Shown here piece after piece: positions 17,960 through 26,250 of a stretch of DNA of 64,000 nt. Within the stretch, counting starts at the first letter, position 1, and each line of letters opens with the position of its first letter. Source of the DNA: Alphaproteobacteria bacterium bin52 (GTDB lineage Bacteria; Pseudomonadota; Alphaproteobacteria; Thalassobaculales; Thalassobaculaceae); assembly GCA_002238645.1 (NCBI GenBank), contig MPMT01000003.1, positions 1 through 64,000 on the forward strand, read 5' to 3'. The notes under the pieces were generated by a model that ran no database searches, was not told where the DNA came from, and was given only the letters and a program-made list of their open reading frames with translations. The position numbers were made by a program, and so were the translations under genes.

Positions 17960-18493
17960 CTCGCGGGTCTCTCACCTGCGGCGTCGGCCGACGATCGGCC
18001 CGCCGGGTCACAATATACCGGCCCCACGCACGCGTTTCGGTGCGATCCGGAATCTGTCCGCTGGCGCGCTTCCGCATCAGGGTTCCGGCGGCGTCCCGGG
18101 TCTCCCGCACCTGCGCGAATTTCGCGTGTCAGGGTTCTCGCCGGGTTTCGGCCGAAATTGTGGCCTTCCTTTCGGTGGCAGGCTCCAGGACGCCATCGAA
18201 ATCCGATGTTCTGCACGAAGCTCCGCCTGGGCATGCACATTGCGAGAACCCGCCACGTCTTCCGCAACCAGGGTCAATGCGCTGGAATGGACTGCGGCGA
18301 TCAAGCGGGTTCAGCGCTGCAGCGTGCGTCGCCCATGCCGTGGAACGTCCCGATTGCCTTTCCCATCCGAACAGAAACAACGCGAATGATCGACAGCCAT
18401 CCACTTGCGCTCGAATCGTCCGGGTGACCCCTGGGGCCCGGGTGACGCGACATGTGTTTTCCAGGACGGGTGGCGGCCGTACGCCCGAGCGGG
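17960..18493. other. 534-bp stretch without a recognised gene
   Basis: This lies upstream of the deiodinase-like gene and at the 3' end of the small gene at 18494-18835. It contains the 12-bp palindrome at 18146-18157. The frames that stay open give arginine- and proline-rich translations typical of non-coding GC-rich DNA. Confidence 0.45.
18146..18157. promoter_or_regulatory. 12-bp perfect palindrome upstream of the deiodinase-like gene
   Basis: TTTCGGCCGAAA is a perfect inverted repeat about 190 bp upstream of the deiodinase-like start. It could be an operator for a dimeric regulator. No adjacent promoter elements are convincing, and no regulator gene is nearby. Confidence 0.25.
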
Positions 18494-18835
18494 TCAGGCT
18501 CCCGGCTCGACCCAGCGGCGAACCCGTTCCAGCAGCTGGGCCGGGGTCTCGCACTCGATGATCGATTCAGCAAGCTCGATCAGGTTCTCCTTGCGAAGCT
18601 CCGACGAGGTGTCCTCCAGCAGAATGGCCAGGTCGTCGGCGGTCCGTTCACCGAACTTCCTCAACGCGCAGTAATTCAACAACATCATGTGGTTCTTGAC
18701 GCCGACATCGAAGCCCTTCCTGTGGCCGATCTTCCAGCCTTCCCTGTATCCTTCGGCCCACTTGTCCCGCTTCCAGGTCTTGAACCTCTCGGCAGTCGAG
18801 TATCGCCGACTTCCCTGTGTGCCTGTCATTGTCAC
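18494..18835 (-). CDS. Small conserved-looking protein of unknown function
   Basis: A 113-residue protein, strongly basic in the first 45 residues (repeated RDKWAEGYREGWKIGHRKG) and acidic and helical afterwards. The second half (FGERTADDLAILLEDTSSELR, then ELAESIIECETPAQLLERV) resembles the C-terminal tail seen in Rpn/YhgA-like (PD-(D/E)XK transposase-like) proteins, where a short helical domain follows the nuclease. Here no nuclease domain is present, so it may be a stand-alone tail or a remnant. Codon use is less GC-biased than its neighbours. Function unknown. Confidence 0.55.
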   Translation of the reverse strand: MTMTGTQGSRRYSTAERFKTWKRDKWAEGYREGWKIGHRKGFDVGVKNHMMLLNYCALRKFGERTADDLAILLEDTSSELRKENLIELAESIIECETPAQLLERVRRWVEPGA

Positions 18836-19370
18836 TCACGTTCCCTGGAAATGCCGGTCCGATGCCTCTGCCGGATCCGCACTGTCGGATGGCACGGGTG
18901 TGCCGCTCATTTCGCCGGAGCTGCAACTGGCGCGAACATTTATCGAACACGCGGTCGTCGGTCAAGGACAGCCCGGCCGTCTGCCCGGCAAATGGTGCAG
19001 CGGCAGCTTCCCTTCTCAGCCGGCAACGACCTGCGGGGCCCTTGCCATCCCGGCCCGGACCACACATGACGGAGCGGGGAGAGGAGCGTTCGGCCGTGTT
19101 CCCCGGATGCGATCGCACGTTCAGGTGAGGGGAGTGCCGGAATTCGGGTACCTTGATGGTTCAGGGCCGGGGCCGTCTTCGCGGCCGTCCATTCCGCCCG
19201 CCGGGTCGACGTCGATGCGTCTGTCGGCAGGGCACACAGACTGCATTATCCGGAATTCGGCATTTTCATGACTGTTCCCGGGGGATTCGTCCCTGCGGGA
19301 AGCGGCGACGGGCCGGTGCAGTCGGGGGCCGGATCGAATAGTGTCTGGCGGGCGACGGAGGACAGGACCC
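18836..19370. other. 535-bp stretch upstream of the peptidase/oxidase operon, no gene seen
   Basis: No convincing open frame. An 11-bp direct repeat CCGGAATTCGG occurs at 19137-19147 and 19250-19260, 113 nt apart. The second copy is about 110 bp upstream of the M14 peptidase start. A promoter for the operon is expected here, but no clear -35/-10 pair could be assigned. Confidence 0.4.
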
Positions 19371-20522
19371 ATGATCAGGATCAGTTCCGCATTCGACAGT
19401 GGCAACATCACGGTGCTGGATGCGGCCCGTGCGGACGATATCCGGCTCGCGATCAACAGGGACAGCCAGTCACACTTCTTCCAGTGGTTCCATTTCAGGG
19501 TGACCGGCGCGCGCGACTGCGAGTGCGTGATGCGGATCGTGAACGCGGGCGAGGCCGGTTTCCCCCGTGGATGGGAGGACTACAGGGCGGTGGCCTCGAT
19601 CGACCGGAAAACCTGGGCCCGGGTTCCGACCGAGTATCGCGAGGGAGTCCTGACCATCAGGCACCGCCCCGCGACCGATGCCGTCCACTACGCCTATTTC
19701 GCACCCTACAGCCTCGAACGGCACGACGACCTGGTGGCCCGGTGCCAGGCGAGCGAGGGTGTCCGCCTGCTGGTTCCGGGCACGAGTGCGCAGGGTCGAC
19801 CCATCGACGTGCTCAGGTTCGGCGAACCCGGCGATGGCGTGGTGCCGGTCTGGGTGATCGCACGCCAGCACCCGGGCGAGACCATGGCGGAGTGGTTCAT
19901 GGAAGGGCTGCTGGACCGGCTGCTTGATTGCGGCGACAAAGCGGCCGCCGCGCTGCGCGGGGCGGTCGTGCTCTACGCGGTCCCGAACATGAACCCCGAC
20001 GGCAGCGTGCTCGGTAACCTGCGGGTGAACTGGCGCGGCGCCAACCTCAATCGCGAGTGGGAGGATCCGAGCCCGGACCGCAGTCCCGAGGTCCACCACG
20101 TCCGGGAACTCATGCACCGCACCGGTGTCGACCTTTGCCTCGACGTGCACGGCGACGAGGGGCTGCCCTATGCCTTCATCGTCGGGCTTGACGGCATTGC
20201 CGAGGCGAGTGCGGCACAGCGCGAACTCGTCAGCGGGTTCCGGGACGGGCTCGCCCGTCTCAACCCGGACTTCCAGACCCGGCACGGTTATCCCGTGGCC
20301 AGGCCCGGGCAGGGGAATACCACGACCTGCACGGGGTACCTGGGCAAGTATCTCGGAGCCGCCTCGATGACGCTGGAAATGCCGTTCAAGGACGCCGCCA
20401 ACGCCCCGGACGCGGTCTACGGATGGTCTCCGGAGCGTTCCAGTGCGCTCGGGCGCTCGACCGTCGAGGCGTTGCTCATGGTCCTGCCGGACCTGCAGGC
20501 CCTGCGGAGGAAAGGATCATGA
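19371..20522 (+). CDS. M14-family zinc carboxypeptidase (cytosolic carboxypeptidase-like)
   Basis: A 383-residue protein with the N-terminal beta-rich domain seen before the catalytic domain in CCP/AGBL-like carboxypeptidases (about 1-120) and an M14 catalytic domain. Zinc ligands are His167 and Glu170 in RQHPGE and His260 in LDVHGDE. The substrate-binding NR pair is at 227-228 (NLNREW), and the general base is Glu335 (TLEMPF). No signal peptide is seen, so it is cytoplasmic. ATG 19371 follows GGAGGA; a GTG 30 nt upstream is less likely. It overlaps the next gene by ATGA and heads an operon, which suggests trimming of a peptide or acyl-amino acid before oxidation. Confidence 0.88.
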   Translation: MIRISSAFDSGNITVLDAARADDIRLAINRDSQSHFFQWFHFRVTGARDCECVMRIVNAGEAGFPRGWEDYRAVASIDRKTWARVPTEYREGVLTIRHRPATDAVHYAYFAPYSLERHDDLVARCQASEGVRLLVPGTSAQGRPIDVLRFGEPGDGVVPVWVIARQHPGETMAEWFMEGLLDRLLDCGDKAAAALRGAVVLYAVPNMNPDGSVLGNLRVNWRGANLNREWEDPSPDRSPEVHHVRELMHRTGVDLCLDVHGDEGLPYAFIVGLDGIAEASAAQRELVSGFRDGLARLNPDFQTRHGYPVARPGQGNTTTCTGYLGKYLGAASMTLEMPFKDAANAPDAVYGWSPERSSALGRSTVEALLMVLPDLQALRRKGS

Positions 20523-20881
20523 TCACGCTCTACGGGTTGCGGAACTGCGATCGGTGCCGGGCGGCGCGCCGCCATCTCGACCGCGCGGGCATCGCCTACA
20601 CGTACCATGATCTGAGGGACGACGGGGTGTCGGAGGATCTTGTCCGGGACTGGATCGGACGCATCGGAACCGACCGGCTGGTCAATCGACGCAGCACGAC
20701 CTGGCGCGGCCTGTCCGAACAGGAACGGCGGGCGGTGGACGGCAGCGATGTGGTGGCGGTCCTCGTCTCGGCCCCGACCCTGGTGAAACGTCCGGTGATT
20801 GATCTGGGAGAGACCTGTCTAGTAGGTTTCGACGACCGGATCAGGACCGAACTCGCACACCTGCTCAACGACGGGACCTAG
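20519..20881 (+). CDS. ArsC/Spx-family thioredoxin-fold protein
   Basis: A 120-residue protein with the ArsC/Spx/YffB fold. CDRC at 10-13 forms a redox CxxC at the start of helix 1; INRRS-type binding residues appear as VNRRSTTWRGL; and TLVKRPVID matches the conserved K-R-P loop of the family. It may be a glutathione-dependent reductase of the YffB type; arsenate reductase activity is possible but there are no arsenic genes nearby. Start by ATGA overlap with the peptidase gene, and its TAG is directly followed by the ATG of the M81 gene, so all three are coupled. Confidence 0.82.
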   Translation: MITLYGLRNCDRCRAARRHLDRAGIAYTYHDLRDDGVSEDLVRDWIGRIGTDRLVNRRSTTWRGLSEQERRAVDGSDVVAVLVSAPTLVKRPVIDLGETCLVGFDDRIRTELAHLLNDGT

Positions 20882-22369
20882 ATGGCGCACCGGATTCTCA
20901 TTGCCGGTTTCAAACACGAAACCAACACTTTCAGCTCCCAGCCGGCCGACCTTGCCGCCTACGAGGCCCGTGGCCTGCACAGGGGTGACGCGCTGCTCTG
21001 GGCATATGCCGGAACCCGGACCGAGATCGCGGCCTACCTCGATGCGGCTGAACGGTACGGATGGGACATCGTCATCCCGATCTCGGGCAATGCGACACCG
21101 TCGGGGCCGGTGACGACCGAGTGTTTCGAGACCATTGTCGGCGAGGTGATCGAGGCGGTGGCGCGCGACGGGCCGTTCGATGCGGTCCTGCTTGCCCTGC
21201 ACGGCGCGATGGTGACGGAGGAGCACGAGGACGGCGAGGGCGAGATGCTGCGCCGGGTCCGGGCAGTGGTCGGCGCCGGAGTGCCGATCGGTGTCTCGCT
21301 CGATCTGCATGCCAACGTGACCGATGTGATGGCGGAGCACGCCGACATCCTGATCTCCTATCGCACCTATCCGCACGTGGACAGCTACGAGACGGCACAG
21401 AGGGTGGCCCTGCGGGTTGCCGGCATGCTCGACGGCACCTCCGGGCCCACCACCACGGTGGCGCGGGGCGAAATGCTTGACGGGCTGGACCACGGGCGCA
21501 CCACCTCGCCCGGCCCCATGCTCGATATCCTGGCGCTGTGCGACGACATCGCCGCGCGTGAGGAGGGCATCCTCGACATCTCCCTGAATGCCGGGTTCCC
21601 GTGGGCCGACATTCACGATGCCGGGCCGACCGTGATGGTGGTCGGCGAGGGACGCGATCCGCGGTACCGGCGGATCGCCGATCGGATCGTGTCGGAAATC
21701 TGGAACCGCCGGCGGGACGTGACCGTCGATCCCCTGACACCACGCCAGGCGATGGACAGGATCGCTGAGCTGGGGCCGGGAAGTGCTCCCGTGGTGGTGG
21801 CCGACTTTGCCGACAACCCCGGAGGCGGCGGCTACGGCGATGCCACCGGACTGCTCGGCGCCATGCTGGAGGCGCGGCTTGAGCGCGCCGCGATGACCAT
21901 GATGCAGGACCCGGTATCGGTGCAGGCCTGTTTCGAGGCCGGAACCGGGGCGGAAGTGGCGCTGGAACTCGGCGGCAGGACCGATCCGGCGTACGGGGCT
22001 CCAATTTCGGTGAATGCCAGGGTCGAGCAGCTCTGCGAGGGACAGTTCCGGCTCGAGGGACCGATGGCGAAAGGCGTGATGAGCACGGCCGGCCCGTCTG
22101 CCAGAATCTCGGTCGGCGGCGTGCAGGTCTGTCTGTCGACCCTTCGCGGCCAGGCGCTGGACCGCCAGCATTTCCGGCATTTCGGGATCGAGCCGGACAC
22201 CATGGCGGTGCTGGCGGTCAAGTCGGCCCAGCATTTCCGTGCCGCCTTTGCGCCGATCGCCCGCGAGGTGCTGGTGGTCGACGACGGTCGCGGGCTGACC
22301 TCGAGAAACTACCGCGCGCTCACCTACAGGCGGCTGCGACGTCCGGTCTATCCGCTGGATCATGAGTAG
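20882..22369 (+). CDS. M81-family metallopeptidase (MlrC-like)
   Basis: A 495-residue protein of the MlrC family. The N-terminal block GFKHETNTFS (9-18) carries the conserved His-Glu, and SLDLHANVTD in the central region supplies the other metal ligands. The C-terminal MlrC domain begins near residue 300 (VVVADFADNPGGGGYGD). MlrC cleaves linearised microcystin or its Adda-containing tetrapeptide in sphingomonads, but most homologues occur outside such clusters and have unknown substrates. No mlrA, mlrB or mlrD is present. It is contiguous with upstream and downstream genes and overlaps the oxidase gene by 8 nt. Confidence 0.9.
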   Translation: MAHRILIAGFKHETNTFSSQPADLAAYEARGLHRGDALLWAYAGTRTEIAAYLDAAERYGWDIVIPISGNATPSGPVTTECFETIVGEVIEAVARDGPFDAVLLALHGAMVTEEHEDGEGEMLRRVRAVVGAGVPIGVSLDLHANVTDVMAEHADILISYRTYPHVDSYETAQRVALRVAGMLDGTSGPTTTVARGEMLDGLDHGRTTSPGPMLDILALCDDIAAREEGILDISLNAGFPWADIHDAGPTVMVVGEGRDPRYRRIADRIVSEIWNRRRDVTVDPLTPRQAMDRIAELGPGSAPVVVADFADNPGGGGYGDATGLLGAMLEARLERAAMTMMQDPVSVQACFEAGTGAEVALELGGRTDPAYGAPISVNARVEQLCEGQFRLEGPMAKGVMSTAGPSARISVGGVQVCLSTLRGQALDRQHFRHFGIEPDTMAVLAVKSAQHFRAAFAPIAREVLVVDDGRGLTSRNYRALTYRRLRRPVYPLDHE

Positions 22370-23531
22370 GGGACCGGTGGCTGCCGACGTCATCGTCATC
22401 GGCGGCGGCCTGGTCGGGTCGGCGCTGACCTACGGGCTGGTCGCGGCCGGGGCCAGGGTGACCATGCTCGACGAGGGAGATGTCGCCTTCAGGGCGTCGC
22501 GCGGGAACTTCGGTCTGGTCTGGGTGCAGTCCAAGGGCGACGGCATGCACGAGTATGCCTCGTGGACCCGTACCTCGTCCGACCTGTGGGGCGGCTTTGC
22601 GGAGGCGCTGCAGGCGGAAACCGGCGTTGACGTCGGGCATCACCGGCCAGGTGGACTCGAGCTCTGTCTCGACGAAGACGAGTACGAGACCTACGCGGGT
22701 TCGATCCGGCGCATGCACAACCAGCCCGATGCAGGGGCGAACGGGCGGCGGATGATCGATGGCGACGAGGTGCGCCGGATGGAGCCCCATGTTGGCCCGG
22801 AGGTGGTCGGCGCCTCCTTCTGTCCGCATGACGGCTTGGTCAATCCGCTCCTCGCCCTGCGTGCCCTTCATGCCATCGCGACCCGGGCCGGGGTGGTGCG
22901 TCACAACGCCGGACCCGTGACCGGGATCCGTCCCGACGGCGACGGGTTTCGGGTCGAGACCGCGGACGACTCCAGCTGGTTCGCGGACCGGGTGGTGCTT
23001 GCGGCCGGCAACGGCAACCGGGCGCTCGCCGGCCACATCGGGCTTGAGGTCCCGGTCTCCCCGGAGCGCGGCCACATCCTCGTGACCGAACCGGTCCGCC
23101 CGCTGTTCAACCATGTCCTTGGACAGGTCCGCCAGACTGACGAGGGAACGGTGATGCTGGGCGCCACCAAGGAGTCGGTCGGTTTCGATACCGGAATCGC
23201 ACCCGACATGATCCGACATATTTCCTCGCGCGCCGTGCGCAAGATCCCGCTGCTGCGCCGCCTGCAGGTGATCAGGGCCTGGAGTGCGCTCAGGATCATG
23301 TCTCCCGACGGGTTCCCGATCTACGCCGAATCCGGCGAGTACCCGGGCGCCTTCGTGGTGACCTGCCACAGCGGCGTGACCCTGGCGGCGGCCCACGCGT
23401 TGCGCCTGGCACCGCGGCTGCTGCAACCCGGTTTCAACGAGAATTTCGCGGCATTCTCACCTGGGAGGTTCGATGTTTCACAGGCTGAACGGCCCGGCAC
23501 AGACACCGATCACGGTCCGGTTCGAGGATGA
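22362..23531 (+). CDS. FAD-dependent amine/amino-acid dehydrogenase subunit (HcnC/DadA-like)
   Basis: A 389-residue D-amino-acid-oxidase-fold flavoprotein with VIVIGGGLVGSALTYGL at 10-26 binding FAD and the characteristic C-terminal SPDGFPIYAESGEYPGAFV block. The next two genes encode a [2Fe-2S] subunit and a second flavoprotein with a BFD-type cluster, so this is the catalytic subunit of a heterotrimeric dehydrogenase like HcnABC, octopine/nopaline oxidase or D-hydroxyproline dehydrogenase. Its end overlaps the start of the small subunit gene by 59 nt. The oxidised C-N bond is probably in an imino acid, opine or N-alkyl amino acid; this is inference. Confidence 0.88.
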   Translation: MSRGPVAADVIVIGGGLVGSALTYGLVAAGARVTMLDEGDVAFRASRGNFGLVWVQSKGDGMHEYASWTRTSSDLWGGFAEALQAETGVDVGHHRPGGLELCLDEDEYETYAGSIRRMHNQPDAGANGRRMIDGDEVRRMEPHVGPEVVGASFCPHDGLVNPLLALRALHAIATRAGVVRHNAGPVTGIRPDGDGFRVETADDSSWFADRVVLAAGNGNRALAGHIGLEVPVSPERGHILVTEPVRPLFNHVLGQVRQTDEGTVMLGATKESVGFDTGIAPDMIRHISSRAVRKIPLLRRLQVIRAWSALRIMSPDGFPIYAESGEYPGAFVVTCHSGVTLAAAHALRLAPRLLQPGFNENFAAFSPGRFDVSQAERPGTDTDHGPVRG

Positions 23532-23775
23532 ACCGGTCGAGGCCTGTGACGGTGATACCGTCGCGGCCGCACTCTGGGCAGGAGGCGTGGAATGGACGGG
23601 CGCCAGGCGCGTTACCGGAGTACCGCGCGCGCCATGGTGCATGATGGGTGTGTGTTTCGAGTGTCTTGTCGAGATCGACGGCGTGACCGGTCAGCAGGCC
23701 TGCATGGTCCAGGCCCGCGACGGCATGCACATCCGCCGTCAGAGGCGGTTCAGGGAACCCGGCGATGATCTCTGA
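23473..23775 (+). CDS. [2Fe-2S] small subunit of the dehydrogenase (HcnA-like)
   Basis: A 100-residue ferredoxin-like protein with four cysteines at 56, 61, 64 and 77 (pattern C-x4-C-x2-C-x12-C), typical of the small subunits of HcnABC-type enzymes, which relay electrons between the flavin subunits. The N-terminal stretch ITVRFEDEPVEACDGDTVAAAL is the usual beta-grasp start. The gene overlaps both neighbours, which supports tight stoichiometric expression. Confidence 0.88.
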   Translation: MFHRLNGPAQTPITVRFEDEPVEACDGDTVAAALWAGGVEWTGARRVTGVPRAPWCMMGVCFECLVEIDGVTGQQACMVQARDGMHIRRQRRFREPGDDL

Positions 23776-25171
23776 GGCGGATGTCGTCGTCATCGGCGCG
23801 GGCCCGGCCGGGCTGTCGGCTGCGACCGCTGCCGCCGGCGCGGGAGCGCGGGTTGCGGTGGTCGATGACCAGCCGGGTCCGGGCGGACAGGTCTACCGCT
23901 CGATCGAGACCGTGGACCGGACGCGACCGGCCGATCTCGACTTCCTCGGCCGCGACTATTCCTCCGGCATCGGGGTGGTGCAGGACTTTCGCGCGACCGG
24001 GTGCGGGTACCTGCCGCGCACATCGGTCTGGCATGTGGGCGAGACGGGGGCGGGGCGGCGCCGCGCGATCTACTGCAGCCGGGATGGCGGGACGTTCCGG
24101 ATCCTGGCCCGCCATGTCGTGATTGCCACCGGCGCACTCGAGCGGCCGGTTCCGGTGCCCGGCTGGACCCTGCCCGGAGTGATGAGCGCCGGTGCCGTCC
24201 AGGGTGCGCTCAAGTCGTCGGGCGTCTATCCGGCGGGCCGGCTGGTGATCGCCGGTTCCGGCCCGCTGCCGTTGCTGCTGGCAGCCCAGCTGCTCGCCGC
24301 GCGGGTTCCGATCGCCGCCTTCGTGGATACCGCTCCCGTGGGCGTGCTCATGCGGGCACTCGTACACCTGCCGCGTGCTGCTGCCGCGGGCGATTACCTG
24401 CTCCGCGGCCTGGCGCTGGCGCGCACGATCAGGAAGTCGGGCATCCCGTTCTACCGGGGTGCGGCCGGTCTGCGTGTTGCCGGGTCCGACCGGGTGAGCG
24501 CGCTGGAGTTCCGCGCTGGTGGGCAGGACCATGTGATACCCGCCGACGTGGTGGCCCTGCACGAGGGCCTGGTTCCGAACAGCCAGCTGACGCGGCTGGT
24601 CGGGATGCGGCATTTCTGGGACCGGCGCCAGCGCTGCTGGCGCCCGGAACTCGGGCCATGGGGAGAGTCGAGCGAGCAGGGCATCCACGTGGCCGGGGAC
24701 GGCAGTGGCATTTTCGGTGCCCGGGCGGCCGGGTACGACGGCCGGTCGGTCGGTCTCGATCTCGCCATGAGACTGGGACTGATTGCCGAATCCGAACGCG
24801 ACCTCGATGCGAACGACGCGCGGATGCGCCGCATGCTCGATGTCGGAGTCCGGCCGTTGTTGGAGAGCTGCTTTCCTCCTCCGGACTGGATCGGTTCAGT
24901 GGCGGACGAAATCACGGTCTGCCGCTGCGAGGAGGTGAGTGCCGGGGCGATCCGGACCGCGGTTGCCGATGGCTGCGCTGGTCCCAACCAGGTCAAGGCG
25001 TTCCTGCGGTGTGGCATGGGGCCCTGCCAGGGCCGCCTCTGCGCATCGACGGTCGCCGAGGTGATTTCGGCCGCGGGCGGCCGGTCACTCGCCGAGGTCG
25101 GGACCTACAGGATCAGACCGCCGATCCGTCCGGTCACTCTCGCCGAACTGGCGGAACTCGGGCCGGCTTGA
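23765..25171 (+). CDS. FAD/NAD(P)-binding oxidoreductase subunit with BFD-type cluster (HcnB-like)
   Basis: A 468-residue protein with VVVIGAGPAGLSAATAAAG (7-25) for FAD and a second dinucleotide motif VIAGSGPLPLLLAAQ near 161-175. The C-terminal BFD-like [2Fe-2S] site has Cys386 and Cys388 (CRCEE) and Cys416 and Cys421 (CGMGPCQGRLC). This matches the alpha subunits of octopine oxidase and D-hydroxyproline dehydrogenase and HcnB. It completes the three-subunit enzyme, with electrons passing to the quinone pool or NAD. The start overlaps the small subunit gene by 11 nt. Confidence 0.9.
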   Translation: MISEADVVVIGAGPAGLSAATAAAGAGARVAVVDDQPGPGGQVYRSIETVDRTRPADLDFLGRDYSSGIGVVQDFRATGCGYLPRTSVWHVGETGAGRRRAIYCSRDGGTFRILARHVVIATGALERPVPVPGWTLPGVMSAGAVQGALKSSGVYPAGRLVIAGSGPLPLLLAAQLLAARVPIAAFVDTAPVGVLMRALVHLPRAAAAGDYLLRGLALARTIRKSGIPFYRGAAGLRVAGSDRVSALEFRAGGQDHVIPADVVALHEGLVPNSQLTRLVGMRHFWDRRQRCWRPELGPWGESSEQGIHVAGDGSGIFGARAAGYDGRSVGLDLAMRLGLIAESERDLDANDARMRRMLDVGVRPLLESCFPPPDWIGSVADEITVCRCEEVSAGAIRTAVADGCAGPNQVKAFLRCGMGPCQGRLCASTVAEVISAAGGRSLAEVGTYRIRPPIRPVTLAELAELGPA

Positions 25172-25187
25172 CGGAGAGACCGTGAGA

Positions 25188-26039
25188 ATGAAACCGGCCA
25201 TGCGCCATCTGTTCCCGGTACTGCTGCTGTTGCTGTTTGCCGGCATTGGCCCGGCGCGCGGCCAGACACCGTCGACGGTCGATCTCCTCGACGTCGACCT
25301 GCAGCTCGTTCTCGCGGTGGACGTTTCGGGAAGCATCGATCCGATGGAAGCGCGGCTGCAGCGTGACGGCTACATCGCGGCGCTGCGGGATCCTTTCGTC
25401 CTGCAGGCGATCAGAAACGGCCGGCACGGCAGGATCGCTGTCGCCTACACCGAGTGGGCAGGTCCCCTGAGCCAGACCCTGGTGGCGAACTGGCACGTGA
25501 TCGACGGCCCGGTTTCCGCCGAGGTGTTCGCAAATCACCTGAGCGATGCGCCGGTCGGAACCGGGCAACGGACCTCGATCAGCAACGCGATCCTGCACGC
25601 GGTACCGCTGTTCCGGAAGGGCGGGATTCGCGCCACCCGCAAGGTGATCGACATTTCAGGCGACGGAGCCAACAACGGCGGGTTTCTTGTCCATCACACA
25701 CGCTACCGAGCACTCGAGAACGGCATCACCATAAACGGACTCCCGATCATGAATAATCGCCCGTCCCCGCTCGGCCTGCCGGCGACGGAGAACATCGATC
25801 TCTACTACGAGGACTGCGTGATCATCGGGCCGGGCGCCTTCATCGTCGTGGCGGAAACAATCGGGAGTTTCGCCGCCGCGGTCCGGCGCAAGATGATCCT
25901 GGAGATCGCCGGCATCACCCCGCCGGAGCGCCGGCGCCACGACGGCATCGTTCCGGCACAGTTCGTCCACGGCCTCACCGACTGCACTATCGGCGAGAAG
26001 AGCTACGACCTGTTCAGGCGCCGCCGGCTGCAGCGTTGA
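25188..26039 (+). CDS. DUF1194 (von Willebrand factor A-like) secreted protein
   Basis: A 283-residue protein with a clear signal peptide (about 1-26, MKPAMRHLFPVLLLLLFAGI then ARGQ) and a vWA-like domain whose MIDAS motif DVSGS (45-49) is intact. The RKVIDISGDGANNGG strand follows. This is the DUF1194 family, common in alphaproteobacteria, of unknown function, probably a periplasmic metal-dependent adhesion or scaffold protein. ATG 25188 is preferred over GTG 25182 because GGAGAG (25173-25178) is better spaced. It lies 16 bp behind the oxidase operon, so it is probably co-transcribed, although the link may be incidental. Confidence 0.85.
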   Translation: MKPAMRHLFPVLLLLLFAGIGPARGQTPSTVDLLDVDLQLVLAVDVSGSIDPMEARLQRDGYIAALRDPFVLQAIRNGRHGRIAVAYTEWAGPLSQTLVANWHVIDGPVSAEVFANHLSDAPVGTGQRTSISNAILHAVPLFRKGGIRATRKVIDISGDGANNGGFLVHHTRYRALENGITINGLPIMNNRPSPLGLPATENIDLYYEDCVIIGPGAFIVVAETIGSFAAAVRRKMILEIAGITPPERRRHDGIVPAQFVHGLTDCTIGEKSYDLFRRRRLQR

Positions 26040-26250
26040 CCGGCGCGAGGCATGACGGACCGCCCTGTGGAACACGTCGCCTGCCGGACCCGGGGTCGGC
26101 CGGTTGAACCGTGAAGGTCGCACAACGACGGAACCGGTGCCATGTATCCGGAACGGGAACCTGGCGCGAGAGGGCGGCCTCGTGCCGGCCGAGATCGCGA
26201 AGCTCCCCGGATCGGGCCCATCTGCCGCTCCCGGGTCCGGATCGCCGGAT

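Noticed and set aside
20882-22369. A microcystin-degradation cluster
   Set aside because: Only the mlrC-like gene is present; mlrA, mlrB and mlrD are absent, and MlrC homologues are widespread.
20819-22399. A 526-codon open frame on the minus strand
   Set aside because: It is antisense to the M81 peptidase gene, with histidine- and arginine-rich low-complexity translation.
22362-25171. A true hydrogen cyanide synthase (HcnABC)
   Set aside because: The subunit architecture matches, but the same architecture serves opine and hydroxyproline oxidation, and the peptidase context favours an amino-acid-type substrate.
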